Source: Stutzerimonas sp. S1 (GTDB lineage Bacteria; Pseudomonadota; Gammaproteobacteria; Pseudomonadales; Pseudomonadaceae). From it: DNA of 64,000 nt. The translations under genes were made by a program, and so were the position numbers. Position 1 is the stretch's first letter, and each line of letters begins with the position of its first letter. The stretch is from assembly GCF_025966695.1 (NCBI RefSeq), contig NZ_JAOEIY010000006.1, positions 62,001 through 126,000 on the forward strand. The letters are read 5' to 3'. Below are positions 54,030 to 62,420 of the stretch, in pieces. The notes beneath the pieces were generated by a model, which did not search any database, had not been told where the DNA came from, and saw only the letters and a program-made list of their open reading frames with translations.

Positions 54030-55012
54030 TGAAACTCGCATCCCTCAACCAGGGCCGCGACGGCGTGCTCGTCGTCGTTTCCCGTGATCTCACCGAGGCG
54101 GTGACAGTGCCGCAGATCGCTGCCACGCTGCAGGCCGCGCTGGACGACTGGAACTACTGCAAGCCAAAGCTGGAGGCGGTCTACCAGCGCCTCAATGACG
54201 GGCTGGAGCAGGGCGCCTTCGCCTTCGAGCAGGCCGACTGCCACAGCCCGCTGCCGCGGGCCTATCACTGGGCCGATGGCAGTGCCTACGTCAACCACGT
54301 CGAGCTGGTGCGCAAGGCGCGCGGTGCGGAAATGCCGGAATCGTTCTGGCACGACCCGCTGATGTACCAGGGCGGCGCCGATGCGTTCATCCCGCCGCAC
54401 AGCCCGATCCGCCTGGCCGACGAGGCCTGGGGCATCGACCTGGAAGGCGAGCTGGCGGTGATCACCGATGACGTGCCAATGGGCGCGACGCCGGCCCAGG
54501 CGGCTTCGCATATCCAGCTGCTGATGCTGGTCAACGACGTCTCGCTGCGCAACCTGATCCCCGGCGAGCTGGCCAAGGGCTTCGGCTTCTACCAGAGCAA
54601 GCCGTCGTCGAGCTTCTCGCCGGTGGCGGTGACGCCGGACGAGCTGGGCGAGAACTGGCGCGACGGCAAGGTGCACCGGCCGCTGGTCTCGCACATCAAC
54701 GGCGAGCTGTTCGGCCAGCCGGATGCCGGCACCGACATGACCTTCAACTTCCCGACCCTGGTCGCCCACGCCGCGCGCACCCGTCCGCTGGGCGCCGGCA
54801 CCATCATCGGCTCGGGCACGGTGTCGAACTACGACCGCAGCGCCGGTTCGTCCTGCCTGGCCGAGAAGCGCATGCTCGAGGTTATCGAGCATGGCGAGGC
54901 GAAGACGCCGTTCCTCAAGTTCGGCGACCGGGTGCGCATCGAGATGTTCGACGCCGGCGGGCAGAGCATCTTTGGTGCCATCGATCAGCCGGTGGAGAAA
55001 TATGAAGGGTAG
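54029..55012 (+). CDS. fahA: Fumarylacetoacetate hydrolase
   Basis: The 327-residue FAH-family hydrolase carries the metal and catalytic region WGIDLEGELAVITDDVPMGA with Asp and Glu ligands. DVSLRNLIPGELAKGFGFYQ and the C-terminal GTIIGSGTVSNYD follow. It splits fumarylacetoacetate to fumarate and acetoacetate. The start overlaps the hmgA stop. A REP-like palindrome lies between its stop and maiA. Confidence 0.92.
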   Translation: MKLASLNQGRDGVLVVVSRDLTEAVTVPQIAATLQAALDDWNYCKPKLEAVYQRLNDGLEQGAFAFEQADCHSPLPRAYHWADGSAYVNHVELVRKARGAEMPESFWHDPLMYQGGADAFIPPHSPIRLADEAWGIDLEGELAVITDDVPMGATPAQAASHIQLLMLVNDVSLRNLIPGELAKGFGFYQSKPSSSFSPVAVTPDELGENWRDGKVHRPLVSHINGELFGQPDAGTDMTFNFPTLVAHAARTRPLGAGTIIGSGTVSNYDRSAGSSCLAEKRMLEVIEHGEAKTPFLKFGDRVRIEMFDAGGQSIFGAIDQPVEKYEG

Positions 55013-55088
55013 GGAGGATGTCGTTTTTCACATCCACCGGGGGGAACGGATATCCGGTGGAAATCGCTTCGCGGTTTTCCACCCTACG
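55009..55088. repeat. REP-like palindromes between fahA and maiA
   Basis: GGTAGGGAGGATGTCG...ACATCCACC is followed by GGTGGAAATCGC...GCGGTTTTCCACCCTACG. The first palindrome begins at the fahA stop codon itself. It is the same element family as elsewhere in the window. Confidence 0.7.
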
Positions 55089-55105
55089 GCTCAGGGTGAT
55101 TCGGA

Positions 55106-55756
55106 ATGTTGAAACTCTACGGCTACTGGCGCTCCAGCGCCGCCTACCGGGTGCGCATCGCGCTGAACCTCAAGGGGCTGGCCTACCGACAGGTGCCGGT
55201 GCATCTGGTCAAGGACGGCGGCCAACAGCGGGCGGCGGATTACCGCGCGCTCAATCCGCAGCAGCTGGTGCCGCTGTTGGTGGACGAGGTCAACGGCGGG
55301 GCGCGCATCGCCCAGTCGCTGGCGATCCTCGAATACCTCGACGAAATCTTCCCGGTGCCGCCGCTGCTGCCGGTCGACCCGGTCGCGCGCGCGCAGGTGC
55401 GGGCGCTGGCGCTGCACATCGCCTGCGATGTCCATCCGCTGAACAATCTGCGCGTGCTGCAGTACCTCTCCGGCGAGCTGGGCATCGACGAGGAGGCGAA
55501 GAACCGCTGGTACCGACACTGGGTCGAGCAGGGGCTCGCCGCCGTGGAGCAGGGCCTGGCCGTGTTCGACGGCGCACTGTCGCTTGGTCAGCGGCCGGGT
55601 TATCTGGAAGCCTGCCTGGTGCCCCAGGTGTACAATGCGCGCCGTTTTGCCTGTGACCTCCACGCGTATCCGCGCATTCTCGAGATGGTCGCGCGCTGTG
55701 AAACCCTCGAAGCATTCCGCAACGCCGCTCCGGAGGTACAGCCCGACGCTCAATAA
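55106..55756 (+). CDS. maiA: Maleylacetoacetate isomerase (zeta-class GST)
   Basis: The 216-residue glutathione transferase begins MLKLYGYWRSSAAYRVRIAL, with the zeta-class SSxxxRVR active site. It continues NPQQLVPLLVDE and IAQSLAILEYLDE (glutathione-binding Gln-Ser). It isomerises maleylacetoacetate to fumarylacetoacetate using glutathione, between HmgA and FahA. Position after fahA completes the pathway hpd-hmgA-fahA-maiA. Confidence 0.94.
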   Translation: MLKLYGYWRSSAAYRVRIALNLKGLAYRQVPVHLVKDGGQQRAADYRALNPQQLVPLLVDEVNGGARIAQSLAILEYLDEIFPVPPLLPVDPVARAQVRALALHIACDVHPLNNLRVLQYLSGELGIDEEAKNRWYRHWVEQGLAAVEQGLAVFDGALSLGQRPGYLEACLVPQVYNARRFACDLHAYPRILEMVARCETLEAFRNAAPEVQPDAQ

Positions 55757-55840
55757 GGTTCATCCGCCTTGCATGCACTCCGCCGTGCCACGAGCGCGGC
55801 GGGTCCGATCCCGTCACAGATAAAAACAAACAGGTGACGT

Positions 55841-57301
55841 ATGACTCGTGAAAAACCGAAGAACCTCTGGCTCTCGCGCTGGGGCTTCATTCTCGCCGCC
55901 ACCGGCTCCGCCGTCGGCCTGGGCAATATCTGGAAATTCCCCTACATCACCGGTGAGTACGGGGGTGGCGCCTTCGTGCTGATGTACCTGGCGTGCATCC
56001 TGGCCATCGGTATCCCGGTGATGATGTGCGAGATCGCCATCGGTCGTCGCGGCCGCGGCAGCCCGATCGACGCCATCGGCCGGGTGGTACGGGAGAACGA
56101 CGGCCATCCGGCCTGGAAGGCGGTGGGTGGCATGGCCATGCTCGCTGGCTTCCTGATTCTCTGTTTCTACGTAGTGGTGGCCGGCTGGGCCTTCGCCTAT
56201 ACGCTGAAGATGCTCGACGGCTCGCTCGCCGCCGGCACGGTGGATGGCCTGGCGCAGGCGTTCGAGGCGCACAATTCCGATCCGTGGGCGCTTGGTGGCT
56301 GGAGCGTGCTGGTCGCGCTGCTGACCTTGTGGATCGTCGCCCGCGGCGTGCAGAAGGGCATCGAGAATGCGGTGCGCTGGATGATGCCGGGCCTCGCCGT
56401 GCTGCTGCTGATCCTGGTCGGCTACGCCGTCACCAGTGGCGGCTTCGATCAGGGCTTCGCCTTCCTGTTCAGCTTCGACACCTCGAAGATCACCGGTGAG
56501 GCGCTGCTGGCCGCGCTCGGCCACGCCTTCTTCACCCTCAGCCTGGCCTCCGGTGCGATCCTCACCTACGGCTCGTACATCCCGGATGATCAGTCCATCG
56601 CCCGCACCACCTTCATGGTCGCCATCGCCGACACCTGCGTCGCGTTGCTGGCAGGTCTGGCGATCTTCCCGATCATCTTCGCCAACGGCATGGACCCGAC
56701 TGCCGGCCCCGGCCTGATCTTCATGAGCCTGCCGCTGGCCTTCCAGCAGATGCCGTTCGGCACCGCCTTCGGCGTGCTGTTCTTCGCCATGGTCTCCATC
56801 GCGGCGCTGACCTCGGCGATCTCGATGATCGAGGCCACCGTCGCCTATCTCAACGAGAAACACGGCATCTCGCGGCTCAAGGCGGCGGTCGGGTCGGGCG
56901 TGGTGCTGCTGGTGATCAGCCTGCTGGCGATGCTCTCGTTCAACCTGCTCTCGGGCTGGACGCCGATGGGCAAGAACTTCTTCGACTGGCTGGATTACCT
57001 GACATCGCGCTGGATGATGCCGCTGGGCGGGATCTTCACCGTAGTGCTGGCCGGCTATGTGCTGCGTAGCGAGATCATGCGCGACGAGCTGAACCTGCCG
57101 CCGCTGGGTTATGCGCTATGGCTGTTCATGGTTCGCTACGTCAGCCCGGTGCTGATCCTGATGGTGTTCCTGCACGCGCTCGGTTGGCTGGGCTTCGACC
57201 CCCTGCAGCGCTGGTACTGGATCGCCAGCGCCATCGCCGTGCTGACCATCCTCGGCGAAGGGCTGCGTCCGCGGGTAATGCCGGCGCTGGCGGGACGCTG
57301 A
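55841..57301 (+). CDS. Sodium-dependent transporter (SNF/NSS family), second paralogue
   Basis: The 486-residue symporter has the same first-helix hallmark SAVGLGNIWKFPYITGEYGG and about 12 membrane segments. It is related to the gene at 49797 but lacks its long N-terminal lead. Position directly after the tyrosine catabolic genes suggests uptake of tyrosine or another aromatic amino acid. A terminator follows at once, so it closes the cluster. The substrate is inferred. Confidence 0.92.
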   Translation: MTREKPKNLWLSRWGFILAATGSAVGLGNIWKFPYITGEYGGGAFVLMYLACILAIGIPVMMCEIAIGRRGRGSPIDAIGRVVRENDGHPAWKAVGGMAMLAGFLILCFYVVVAGWAFAYTLKMLDGSLAAGTVDGLAQAFEAHNSDPWALGGWSVLVALLTLWIVARGVQKGIENAVRWMMPGLAVLLLILVGYAVTSGGFDQGFAFLFSFDTSKITGEALLAALGHAFFTLSLASGAILTYGSYIPDDQSIARTTFMVAIADTCVALLAGLAIFPIIFANGMDPTAGPGLIFMSLPLAFQQMPFGTAFGVLFFAMVSIAALTSAISMIEATVAYLNEKHGISRLKAAVGSGVVLLVISLLAMLSFNLLSGWTPMGKNFFDWLDYLTSRWMMPLGGIFTVVLAGYVLRSEIMRDELNLPPLGYALWLFMVRYVSPVLILMVFLHALGWLGFDPLQRWYWIASAIAVLTILGEGLRPRVMPALAGR

Positions 57302-57333
57302 CTCCAGCGCAGCCTTGCCGGACCATGAAACGA

Positions 57334-57358
57334 CGCCAGCCGCGAGGCTGGCGTTTTT
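57334..57358 (+). terminator. Rho-independent terminator after the second symporter
   Basis: CGCCAGC-CGCGAG-GCTGGCG is followed by TTTTT, about 33 bases after the symporter stop. Confidence 0.85.
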
Positions 57359-57395
57359 CATGGTATGCCCAAAAGGTCCGAACAAGACCGATGGG

Positions 57396-57422
57396 TCAAG
57401 TTTTGCGGCGACTTGCCGAAAA
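57396..57422 (+). promoter_or_regulatory. Sigma-28 (FliA) promoter of the chemoreceptor gene
   Basis: TCAAGTTT-N11-GCCGAAAA closely matches the FliA consensus TAAAGTTT-N11-GCCGATAA, with exact 11-base spacing. It lies 68 bases before the chemoreceptor start, as expected for a class III flagellar-regulon gene. Confidence 0.8.
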
Positions 57423-57489
57423 GCTGACTGAGATCATGGATGGCATCAACCGCAGGATGCGCACCCAAGTCAGTCATACGGACGCTTAA

Positions 57490-59379
57490 ATGCCCAGTCG
57501 CCTCAAGTTCAGCCACAAGATTCTGCTGGCTGCTTCGCTGGTGGTGATCGCGACCTTCGCGCTGTTCACCCTGTACAACGATTACCTGCAGCGCAATGCC
57601 ATCCGCGCCAATCTCGAGAGTTATCTCGATGAAATGGGCGAGGTCACCGCACACAACATCGAGAACTGGCTGTCGGGCCGCATCCTGCTGGTAGAGAGTG
57701 CGGCGCAGTCGATTGCCAGCGAAAGTTCCGCAGAGCGCGTGGCCAGCCTGCTGGAGCAGCCGGCCCTGACCTCGACGTTCATGTACACCTATCTCGGCGG
57801 TGCGGACGGCAGCTACCTGCTGCGCCCCTACGAGGAAATGCCGGCCGACTACGATGCGCGGACGCGTCCGTGGTATCAGGACGCGGTCGCGGCGAACGGC
57901 ACCACGCTGACCGAACCCTACATGGACGCCTCGCTCAACGAGCTGGTGGTCACCGTGGCGACACCGGCAAAGAGCGGAGCGCAGACCCTTGGCGTGGTCG
58001 GCGGCGACCTGGGACTCAAGGCGCTGGTGGAGATCATCAATGCGCTGGATTTCGACGGCATGGGCTATGCCTTCCTGATCAGCGGCGATGGCAAGGTGCT
58101 GGTCCACCCCAACCAGCAGATGGTGATGAAGTCGCTAAGCGACATCTATCCGCAGAACACCCCGTCGCTCGACAGCCGCTATGTCGAGGCCGAGCTCAAT
58201 GGCACGCCGCGCGTGCTGGGCTTCAGCCCGGTGCAGGGCCTGCCGTCGGTGAAATGGTACGTCGGCATCTCGCTGGATCGTGACAAGGCCTATGCCAGCC
58301 TCACCAGCTTCCGTACCACCGCGCTGATCGCCACCGTCGTTGCGGTGGCGTTCATCCTCGTGCTGCTGGGCATGCTGATCCGCGTACTGATGCGTCCGCT
58401 TACCGATATGGGCCGCGCCATGGCCAATATCGCCGAGGGCGAGGGCGACCTGACCCGGCGCCTGGATGTGCAATCCCGGGACGAGTTCGGCGAACTGGCG
58501 ATGGCCTTCAACCGCTTCGTCGAGCGCATTCATAGCTCGATCCGCGAAGTGTCCTCGACCACGTTGCAAGTCCACGAGGTGGCGCAACGCGTGCTCAGCG
58601 CTTCGAACGCCTCGATGGCCAACTCCGACGAGCAGGCCAGCCGCACCAACAGCGTCGCGGCGGCGATTAACGAGCTGGGTGCCGCTGCGCAGGAAATCGC
58701 TCGTAATGCCGCCGATGCCTCGCAGCACGCCAGCAATGCGCGGCATCAGGCTGATGACGGTCGTCAGGTGGTCGAGCAGAACATCGCCGCGATGCGCGAG
58801 CTGTCGGCGAAGATCAGCGCGTCCTGCGCGCAGATCGAGGAGCTGAACGCCAAGACGGTGGACATCGGCCAGATTCTCGAGGTGATCAAGGGCATCTCCG
58901 AGCAGACCAACCTGCTGGCACTGAACGCCGCCATCGAAGCCGCGCGTGCCGGCGATGCCGGGCGCGGATTCGCCGTGGTCGCCGACGAGGTGCGCAACCT
59001 GGCGCACCGCACGCAGAGCTCGGCGCAGGAAATCCAGCAGATGATCGAGCAGCTGCAGGTTGGCGCTGGCGCCTCGGTGCAGACCATGACCGAAAGCCAG
59101 CGGCAGAGCGAAACCAGCGTGTCGATCGCCGACCGCGCCGGCGAGCGCCTCGGCGAGGTGACCCAGCGCATCGGCGAGATCGACGGCATGAACCAGTCGG
59201 TGGCCACCGCCACCGAGGAGCAGACCGCGGTGATCGAGTCGCTGAACATGGACATCACCGAGATCAACACGCTGAACCAGCAGGGCGTGGAAAACCTGCA
59301 ATCGACCCTGCGCGCCTGTGGCGATCTGGATCAGCAGGCCCGCCGCCTCAAGCAACTGGTGGACAGTTTCCGCATCTGA
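57490..59379 (+). CDS. Amino-acid chemoreceptor (PctA-type MCP, dCache_1)
   Basis: The 629-residue receptor has helices at about 10-29 and 275-297 around a dCache_1 sensor. The amino-acid-binding signature is complete: Tyr121, Arg126, Trp128, Tyr129 (YDARTRPWY) and Asp173 (VGGDLG). Numbering and total length equal those of P. aeruginosa PctA. A HAMP domain and signalling domain ([20 protein letters not shown]) follow. It should sense L-amino acids and direct swimming toward them. A FliA promoter is upstream. Its position beside amino-acid catabolic genes fits the ligand class. Confidence 0.93.
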   Translation: MPSRLKFSHKILLAASLVVIATFALFTLYNDYLQRNAIRANLESYLDEMGEVTAHNIENWLSGRILLVESAAQSIASESSAERVASLLEQPALTSTFMYTYLGGADGSYLLRPYEEMPADYDARTRPWYQDAVAANGTTLTEPYMDASLNELVVTVATPAKSGAQTLGVVGGDLGLKALVEIINALDFDGMGYAFLISGDGKVLVHPNQQMVMKSLSDIYPQNTPSLDSRYVEAELNGTPRVLGFSPVQGLPSVKWYVGISLDRDKAYASLTSFRTTALIATVVAVAFILVLLGMLIRVLMRPLTDMGRAMANIAEGEGDLTRRLDVQSRDEFGELAMAFNRFVERIHSSIREVSSTTLQVHEVAQRVLSASNASMANSDEQASRTNSVAAAINELGAAAQEIARNAADASQHASNARHQADDGRQVVEQNIAAMRELSAKISASCAQIEELNAKTVDIGQILEVIKGISEQTNLLALNAAIEAARAGDAGRGFAVVADEVRNLAHRTQSSAQEIQQMIEQLQVGAGASVQTMTESQRQSETSVSIADRAGERLGEVTQRIGEIDGMNQSVATATEEQTAVIESLNMDITEINTLNQQGVENLQSTLRACGDLDQQARRLKQLVDSFRI

Positions 59380-59503
59380 TCGGTGGGATGGTTCGAAAGG
59401 GCGCTGCGGCGCCCTTTTTCATGGAATTGCGCTGCAGCGAGGGAGCATCCGTGGCCGCTTGGCAGTCTGAACTGTTCACCTCGCGAATCCCCCAGGAGGC
59501 TCC

Positions 59504-60187
59504 ATGAAAGTGCTCATCGTGCTCACATCCCACGACCAATTGGGCGACACCGGCAAGCCCACCGGCTTCTGGCTCGAGGAGTTCGCGGCACCGTACTTCG
59601 TGCTGCGTGACGCTGGCGTCGAGCTCACGCTGGCTTCGCCCAGGGGCGGCCAGCCGCCGCTGGACCCCAAGAGCGACGAACCGGATGCGCAGACCGAGGC
59701 CACCCGGCGCTTCAAGGCGGACGCCGAGGCGCAGCGCGCGCTGGCCAGCAGCGTGCCGCTGGCGCAGGTAGCGGCGGCGGATTTCGATGCGCTGTTCTTC
59801 CCTGGCGGCCACGGCCCGTTGTGGGATCTCGCCCAGGACTCGCACTGCATCGCCTTGATCGAAGCCTTCGTTCGCGCCAACAAGCCGGTGGCGGCGGTCT
59901 GCCACGCGCCGGCGGTGCTCACCGAGGTGCGCGCTCCCGGTGGCGAATTCCTGGTCAAGGGCCGCGGTGTCACCGGTTTCACCAATAGCGAGGAGGCTGC
60001 CGTAGAGCTCACCGAGGTGGTGCCGTTCCTGCTCGAAGACCGCCTGCAGGCGCGCGGCGGCAACTACAGCAAGGGCCCCGACTGGGCGCCCTACGTGGTG
60101 GTCGACGGCCGGCTGATCACCGGGCAGAACCCGGCATCCTCCGAGGCGGCAGCCGAGGCGTTGCTGGAGTTGCTGCGCGCCGGTTGA
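59504..60187 (+). CDS. DJ-1/PfpI-family protein (type 1 glutamine amidotransferase-like)
   Basis: The 227-residue protein has the nucleophile elbow AAVCHAPAVLTEVRAPGGEF with catalytic Cys, preceded by FFPGGHGPLWDL with the conserved Glu/His surroundings. Layout and length match Hsp31-like or YajL-like deglycase/glyoxalase III members. It probably repairs or removes reactive carbonyls in the cytoplasm. CCAGGAGG lies about 6 bases before the start. It is monocistronic and convergent with the EAL gene. Confidence 0.9.
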   Translation: MKVLIVLTSHDQLGDTGKPTGFWLEEFAAPYFVLRDAGVELTLASPRGGQPPLDPKSDEPDAQTEATRRFKADAEAQRALASSVPLAQVAAADFDALFFPGGHGPLWDLAQDSHCIALIEAFVRANKPVAAVCHAPAVLTEVRAPGGEFLVKGRGVTGFTNSEEAAVELTEVVPFLLEDRLQARGGNYSKGPDWAPYVVVDGRLITGQNPASSEAAAEALLELLRAG

Positions 60188-60188
60188 T

Positions 60189-60971
60189 TCAGCGCGAGCG
60201 TTCCGGCCAGGCCAGCGTGTCGGCGCTGGCGCAGGCGCCGAACAGCGGCTTGCAGAACAGGTAGCCCTGCATCAGCTCGATGCCCTGGTCGGCGAGGCAC
60301 AGGTATTCATCGTGGGTTTCCACGCCCTCGGCGATCAGGGTGATGCCCAGCTCGCGGCACATCGCCGTCACGCCCCTGACGATGGCCTGTCGCGAACGGC
60401 TGCCGTCGATGCCGCGGATCAGGTCCATGTCCAGCTTGATCAGGTCGGGTTGGAAGTCGGCCAGCAGGTTGAGCCCGGCGAAGCCGGCGCCGAAATCGTC
60501 GATCGCGGTCAGGAAACCGATGCGCTGGTATTCGCGCAGCACCTGTGCCAGCCACTTGCCGTCGTTGATCTCCTCGCCTTCCACCGTTTCGAAGATGATG
60601 CGCTCGATGGGGAAGCCGTACTGCTCGGCCGCCTGCAGTGTGGAGCGGATACACAGCTCGGGGCGGTAGATGGCGTTGGGCATGAAGTTGATCGACAACC
60701 GGCTCTGCATGTCCAGCGCTGCGGCGGTGCGGATCGCCTCGACCCGGCAGGCCTGATCGAAGCGGTAGCGATTCTCCTCGGTGACCTTGGCAAGCACTGT
60801 CGGCGCCGGCTCGCCGGATGGGCCGCGCACCAACGCCTCGTGGGCGAACAGCTGGCGGCTGATGACGTTGATGATCGGCTGGAAGGCATAGGCGAAGCCG
60901 AAGTCCAGTGCCTGGCCGTTGCGGCAGCCTTCACAGGCGGCGGATGGGGTAGCGGTGGTGCGGCGGTACAT
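60189..60971 (-). CDS. Stand-alone EAL-domain c-di-GMP phosphodiesterase
   Basis: The 260-residue protein is almost entirely an EAL domain. HEALVRG (Glu45), SINFMPNAIY (Asn), IFETVEGEEI (Glu), AIDDFGAGFAG (Asp-Asp), LIKLDMDLI (Lys), AEGVETHDE and MQGYLFCKP hold the metal and catalytic residues needed for activity. A short N-terminal tail has a CEGC pair, possibly metal- or redox-sensitive. No sensor domain is fused. The start was chosen with GAGG about 8 bases upstream. It pairs functionally with the GGDEF protein at 10056-11612 only in a general sense. Confidence 0.88.
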   Translation of the reverse strand: MYRRTTATPSAACEGCRNGQALDFGFAYAFQPIINVISRQLFAHEALVRGPSGEPAPTVLAKVTEENRYRFDQACRVEAIRTAAALDMQSRLSINFMPNAIYRPELCIRSTLQAAEQYGFPIERIIFETVEGEEINDGKWLAQVLREYQRIGFLTAIDDFGAGFAGLNLLADFQPDLIKLDMDLIRGIDGSRSRQAIVRGVTAMCRELGITLIAEGVETHDEYLCLADQGIELMQGYLFCKPLFGACASADTLAWPERSR

Positions 60972-61094
60972 CGAAAGTCCTCGTGGGGCGCAGCGACCAG
61001 GGCCGGGGCGGAGTGCGTCAGGCATGGCAGGAGCCTGGAATCACGCCACGGCTCATGTTCCGCTATCGGTCGAGGTCGGACTTTCTTGACGTTC

Positions 61095-62048
61095 TTACCG
61101 CCCTTGCGCGGACGCCCGGTCACCCGTCGGGGCCGCCACCGAGGTTGCCAGCTCCAGTGCCTGCACCATGCTGTAGTGCGCATTGGTGCCGTGGTTGGCG
61201 CCTTCGTTGATGCGCAGGCTGACCGCCAGACCTGGAGCGTTCGTCAGGCGTTCGGCGAAATCGCGGGCATTGCCGACCATGCGTCGCTCGGCCATGTGGC
61301 GCTGGCGTGGGTCCGTCAGCGGATCGTCCGCGGCGGGTTCTTCGGCGCTGCCGACGGTCATCAGCAGGCGCGCGTCTAACGGGCGCTGCTGCAGCTGCTG
61401 CGCGAATGCGGCGAGGCTGCGTTCGACGTACCCCTGGTACCACCAGATCGACGGGCTGGCGGCAACATAGCCCTGGAATGCCTGTGGCCGGTTGAGCAGC
61501 GTGTAGAGGGTGAACAGCCCTCCGTAGGAGTGGCCGAACAGCGTCTGTCGCGTCGGGTCGATCCGGTAACGCTGGGCGACCATCGGTTTGAGCTCGTTTT
61601 CGAGAAACGCCAGGAAGCGCTCGGCGCCGCCGTAGGGTGGCGGCTCGCGACCGGGCAGCCTCTGGCGGTCTTCGGCATCGGGCGTGTAGTCCTCGGCTCG
61701 GGCATTGAAGTCGTACAGTGCCGCGCCGGGATAGCCCACGCCCACCACCAGCACCGAATTGCGCAGCCTGGGGTCGGGGCGTGCCTCGAGCGCCTGGGCC
61801 TGGATTGCCAGCGAGGGGAACAGCGCATTGCCGTCGAGCACATAGAGAACCGGATAGCCGCCGGGCGGCGGTTCGTGCTGCGGCTGCGAGAGGAAGATGC
61901 GGTAGTCGCGACCGGTGTGCCGCGAATGGAGGATGCGCTGTTCGGTCTGCGGCAGCATCACCGCCTGCCAGCTGTCGGCCGGTGCCGCTGAAGCAGGCGT
62001 CAGGTGCGCGCCGAGACTGGCGAGCAGTGCCATGAGTAGCGGCCTCAT
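61095..62048 (-). CDS. Putative siderophore esterase (IroE-like, alpha/beta hydrolase)
   Basis: The 317-residue secreted hydrolase has a signal peptide (MRPLLMALLASLGAHLTPAS-A). The Esterase family (PF00756) core shows nucleophile Ser174 in FGHSYGGLFT, and His in NEGANHGTNAHY is probably catalytic. Relatives IroE and BesA cleave ferric trilactone siderophores in the periplasm or cytoplasm. The ATG overlaps the DUF2218 stop, and a TonB-dependent receptor lies upstream, which supports a siderophore role. The substrate is not proven. Confidence 0.88.
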   Translation of the reverse strand: MRPLLMALLASLGAHLTPASAAPADSWQAVMLPQTEQRILHSRHTGRDYRIFLSQPQHEPPPGGYPVLYVLDGNALFPSLAIQAQALEARPDPRLRNSVLVVGVGYPGAALYDFNARAEDYTPDAEDRQRLPGREPPPYGGAERFLAFLENELKPMVAQRYRIDPTRQTLFGHSYGGLFTLYTLLNRPQAFQGYVAASPSIWWYQGYVERSLAAFAQQLQQRPLDARLLMTVGSAEEPAADDPLTDPRQRHMAERRMVGNARDFAERLTNAPGLAVSLRINEGANHGTNAHYSMVQALELATSVAAPTGDRASAQGR

Positions 62049-62362
62049 GCGCGGGCCTCTTGGTCAGCCGGTGGCAGCGGGCCGTCCTGCCAGTGCACCT
62101 GCAGCGCCTCTTCGCCGGAGAAGCGCTCGAGGTGGTCGGCGATGACGAAGCGCAGCCGCGTTTGCGCTTCGCCGGCCTCGGCCTGGCAGTCGATCAGCAG
62201 CTGGTCGGGTTCGGCCCGCAGGCGGCAGTCGCCGAAGGCGAAATCGATCTGTGCGCGGGATTCGTCGGCTTGGACGGTGGCCTTGTGGGCGAAATGTTTG
62301 CACAGACGCGCCATGTTGCGCGCGGCGCGTGGTGTCGGCACCACGGCGTGGAAGTGGGGCAT
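62045..62362 (-). CDS. DUF2218 protein
   Basis: The 105-residue protein has the DUF2218 pattern: MPHFHAVVPTPRAARNMARL, KHFAHKATVQAD and the C-terminal FVIADHLERFSGEEALQVHW. Many members sit in siderophore or haem-iron clusters; the structure resembles lipocalin-like or ferric-binding folds, but the role is unknown. Its gene overlaps the esterase start (ATGA) and lies 58 bases after the receptor gene, so the three are probably one operon. Confidence 0.85.
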   Translation of the reverse strand: MPHFHAVVPTPRAARNMARLCKHFAHKATVQADESRAQIDFAFGDCRLRAEPDQLLIDCQAEAGEAQTRLRFVIADHLERFSGEEALQVHWQDGPLPPADQEARA

Positions 62363-62420
62363 GGGCTATCTCCAGAACGGAGCCGCCGGCACCGTGAAGG
62401 CGTCGACGGCTCGGGATGGA

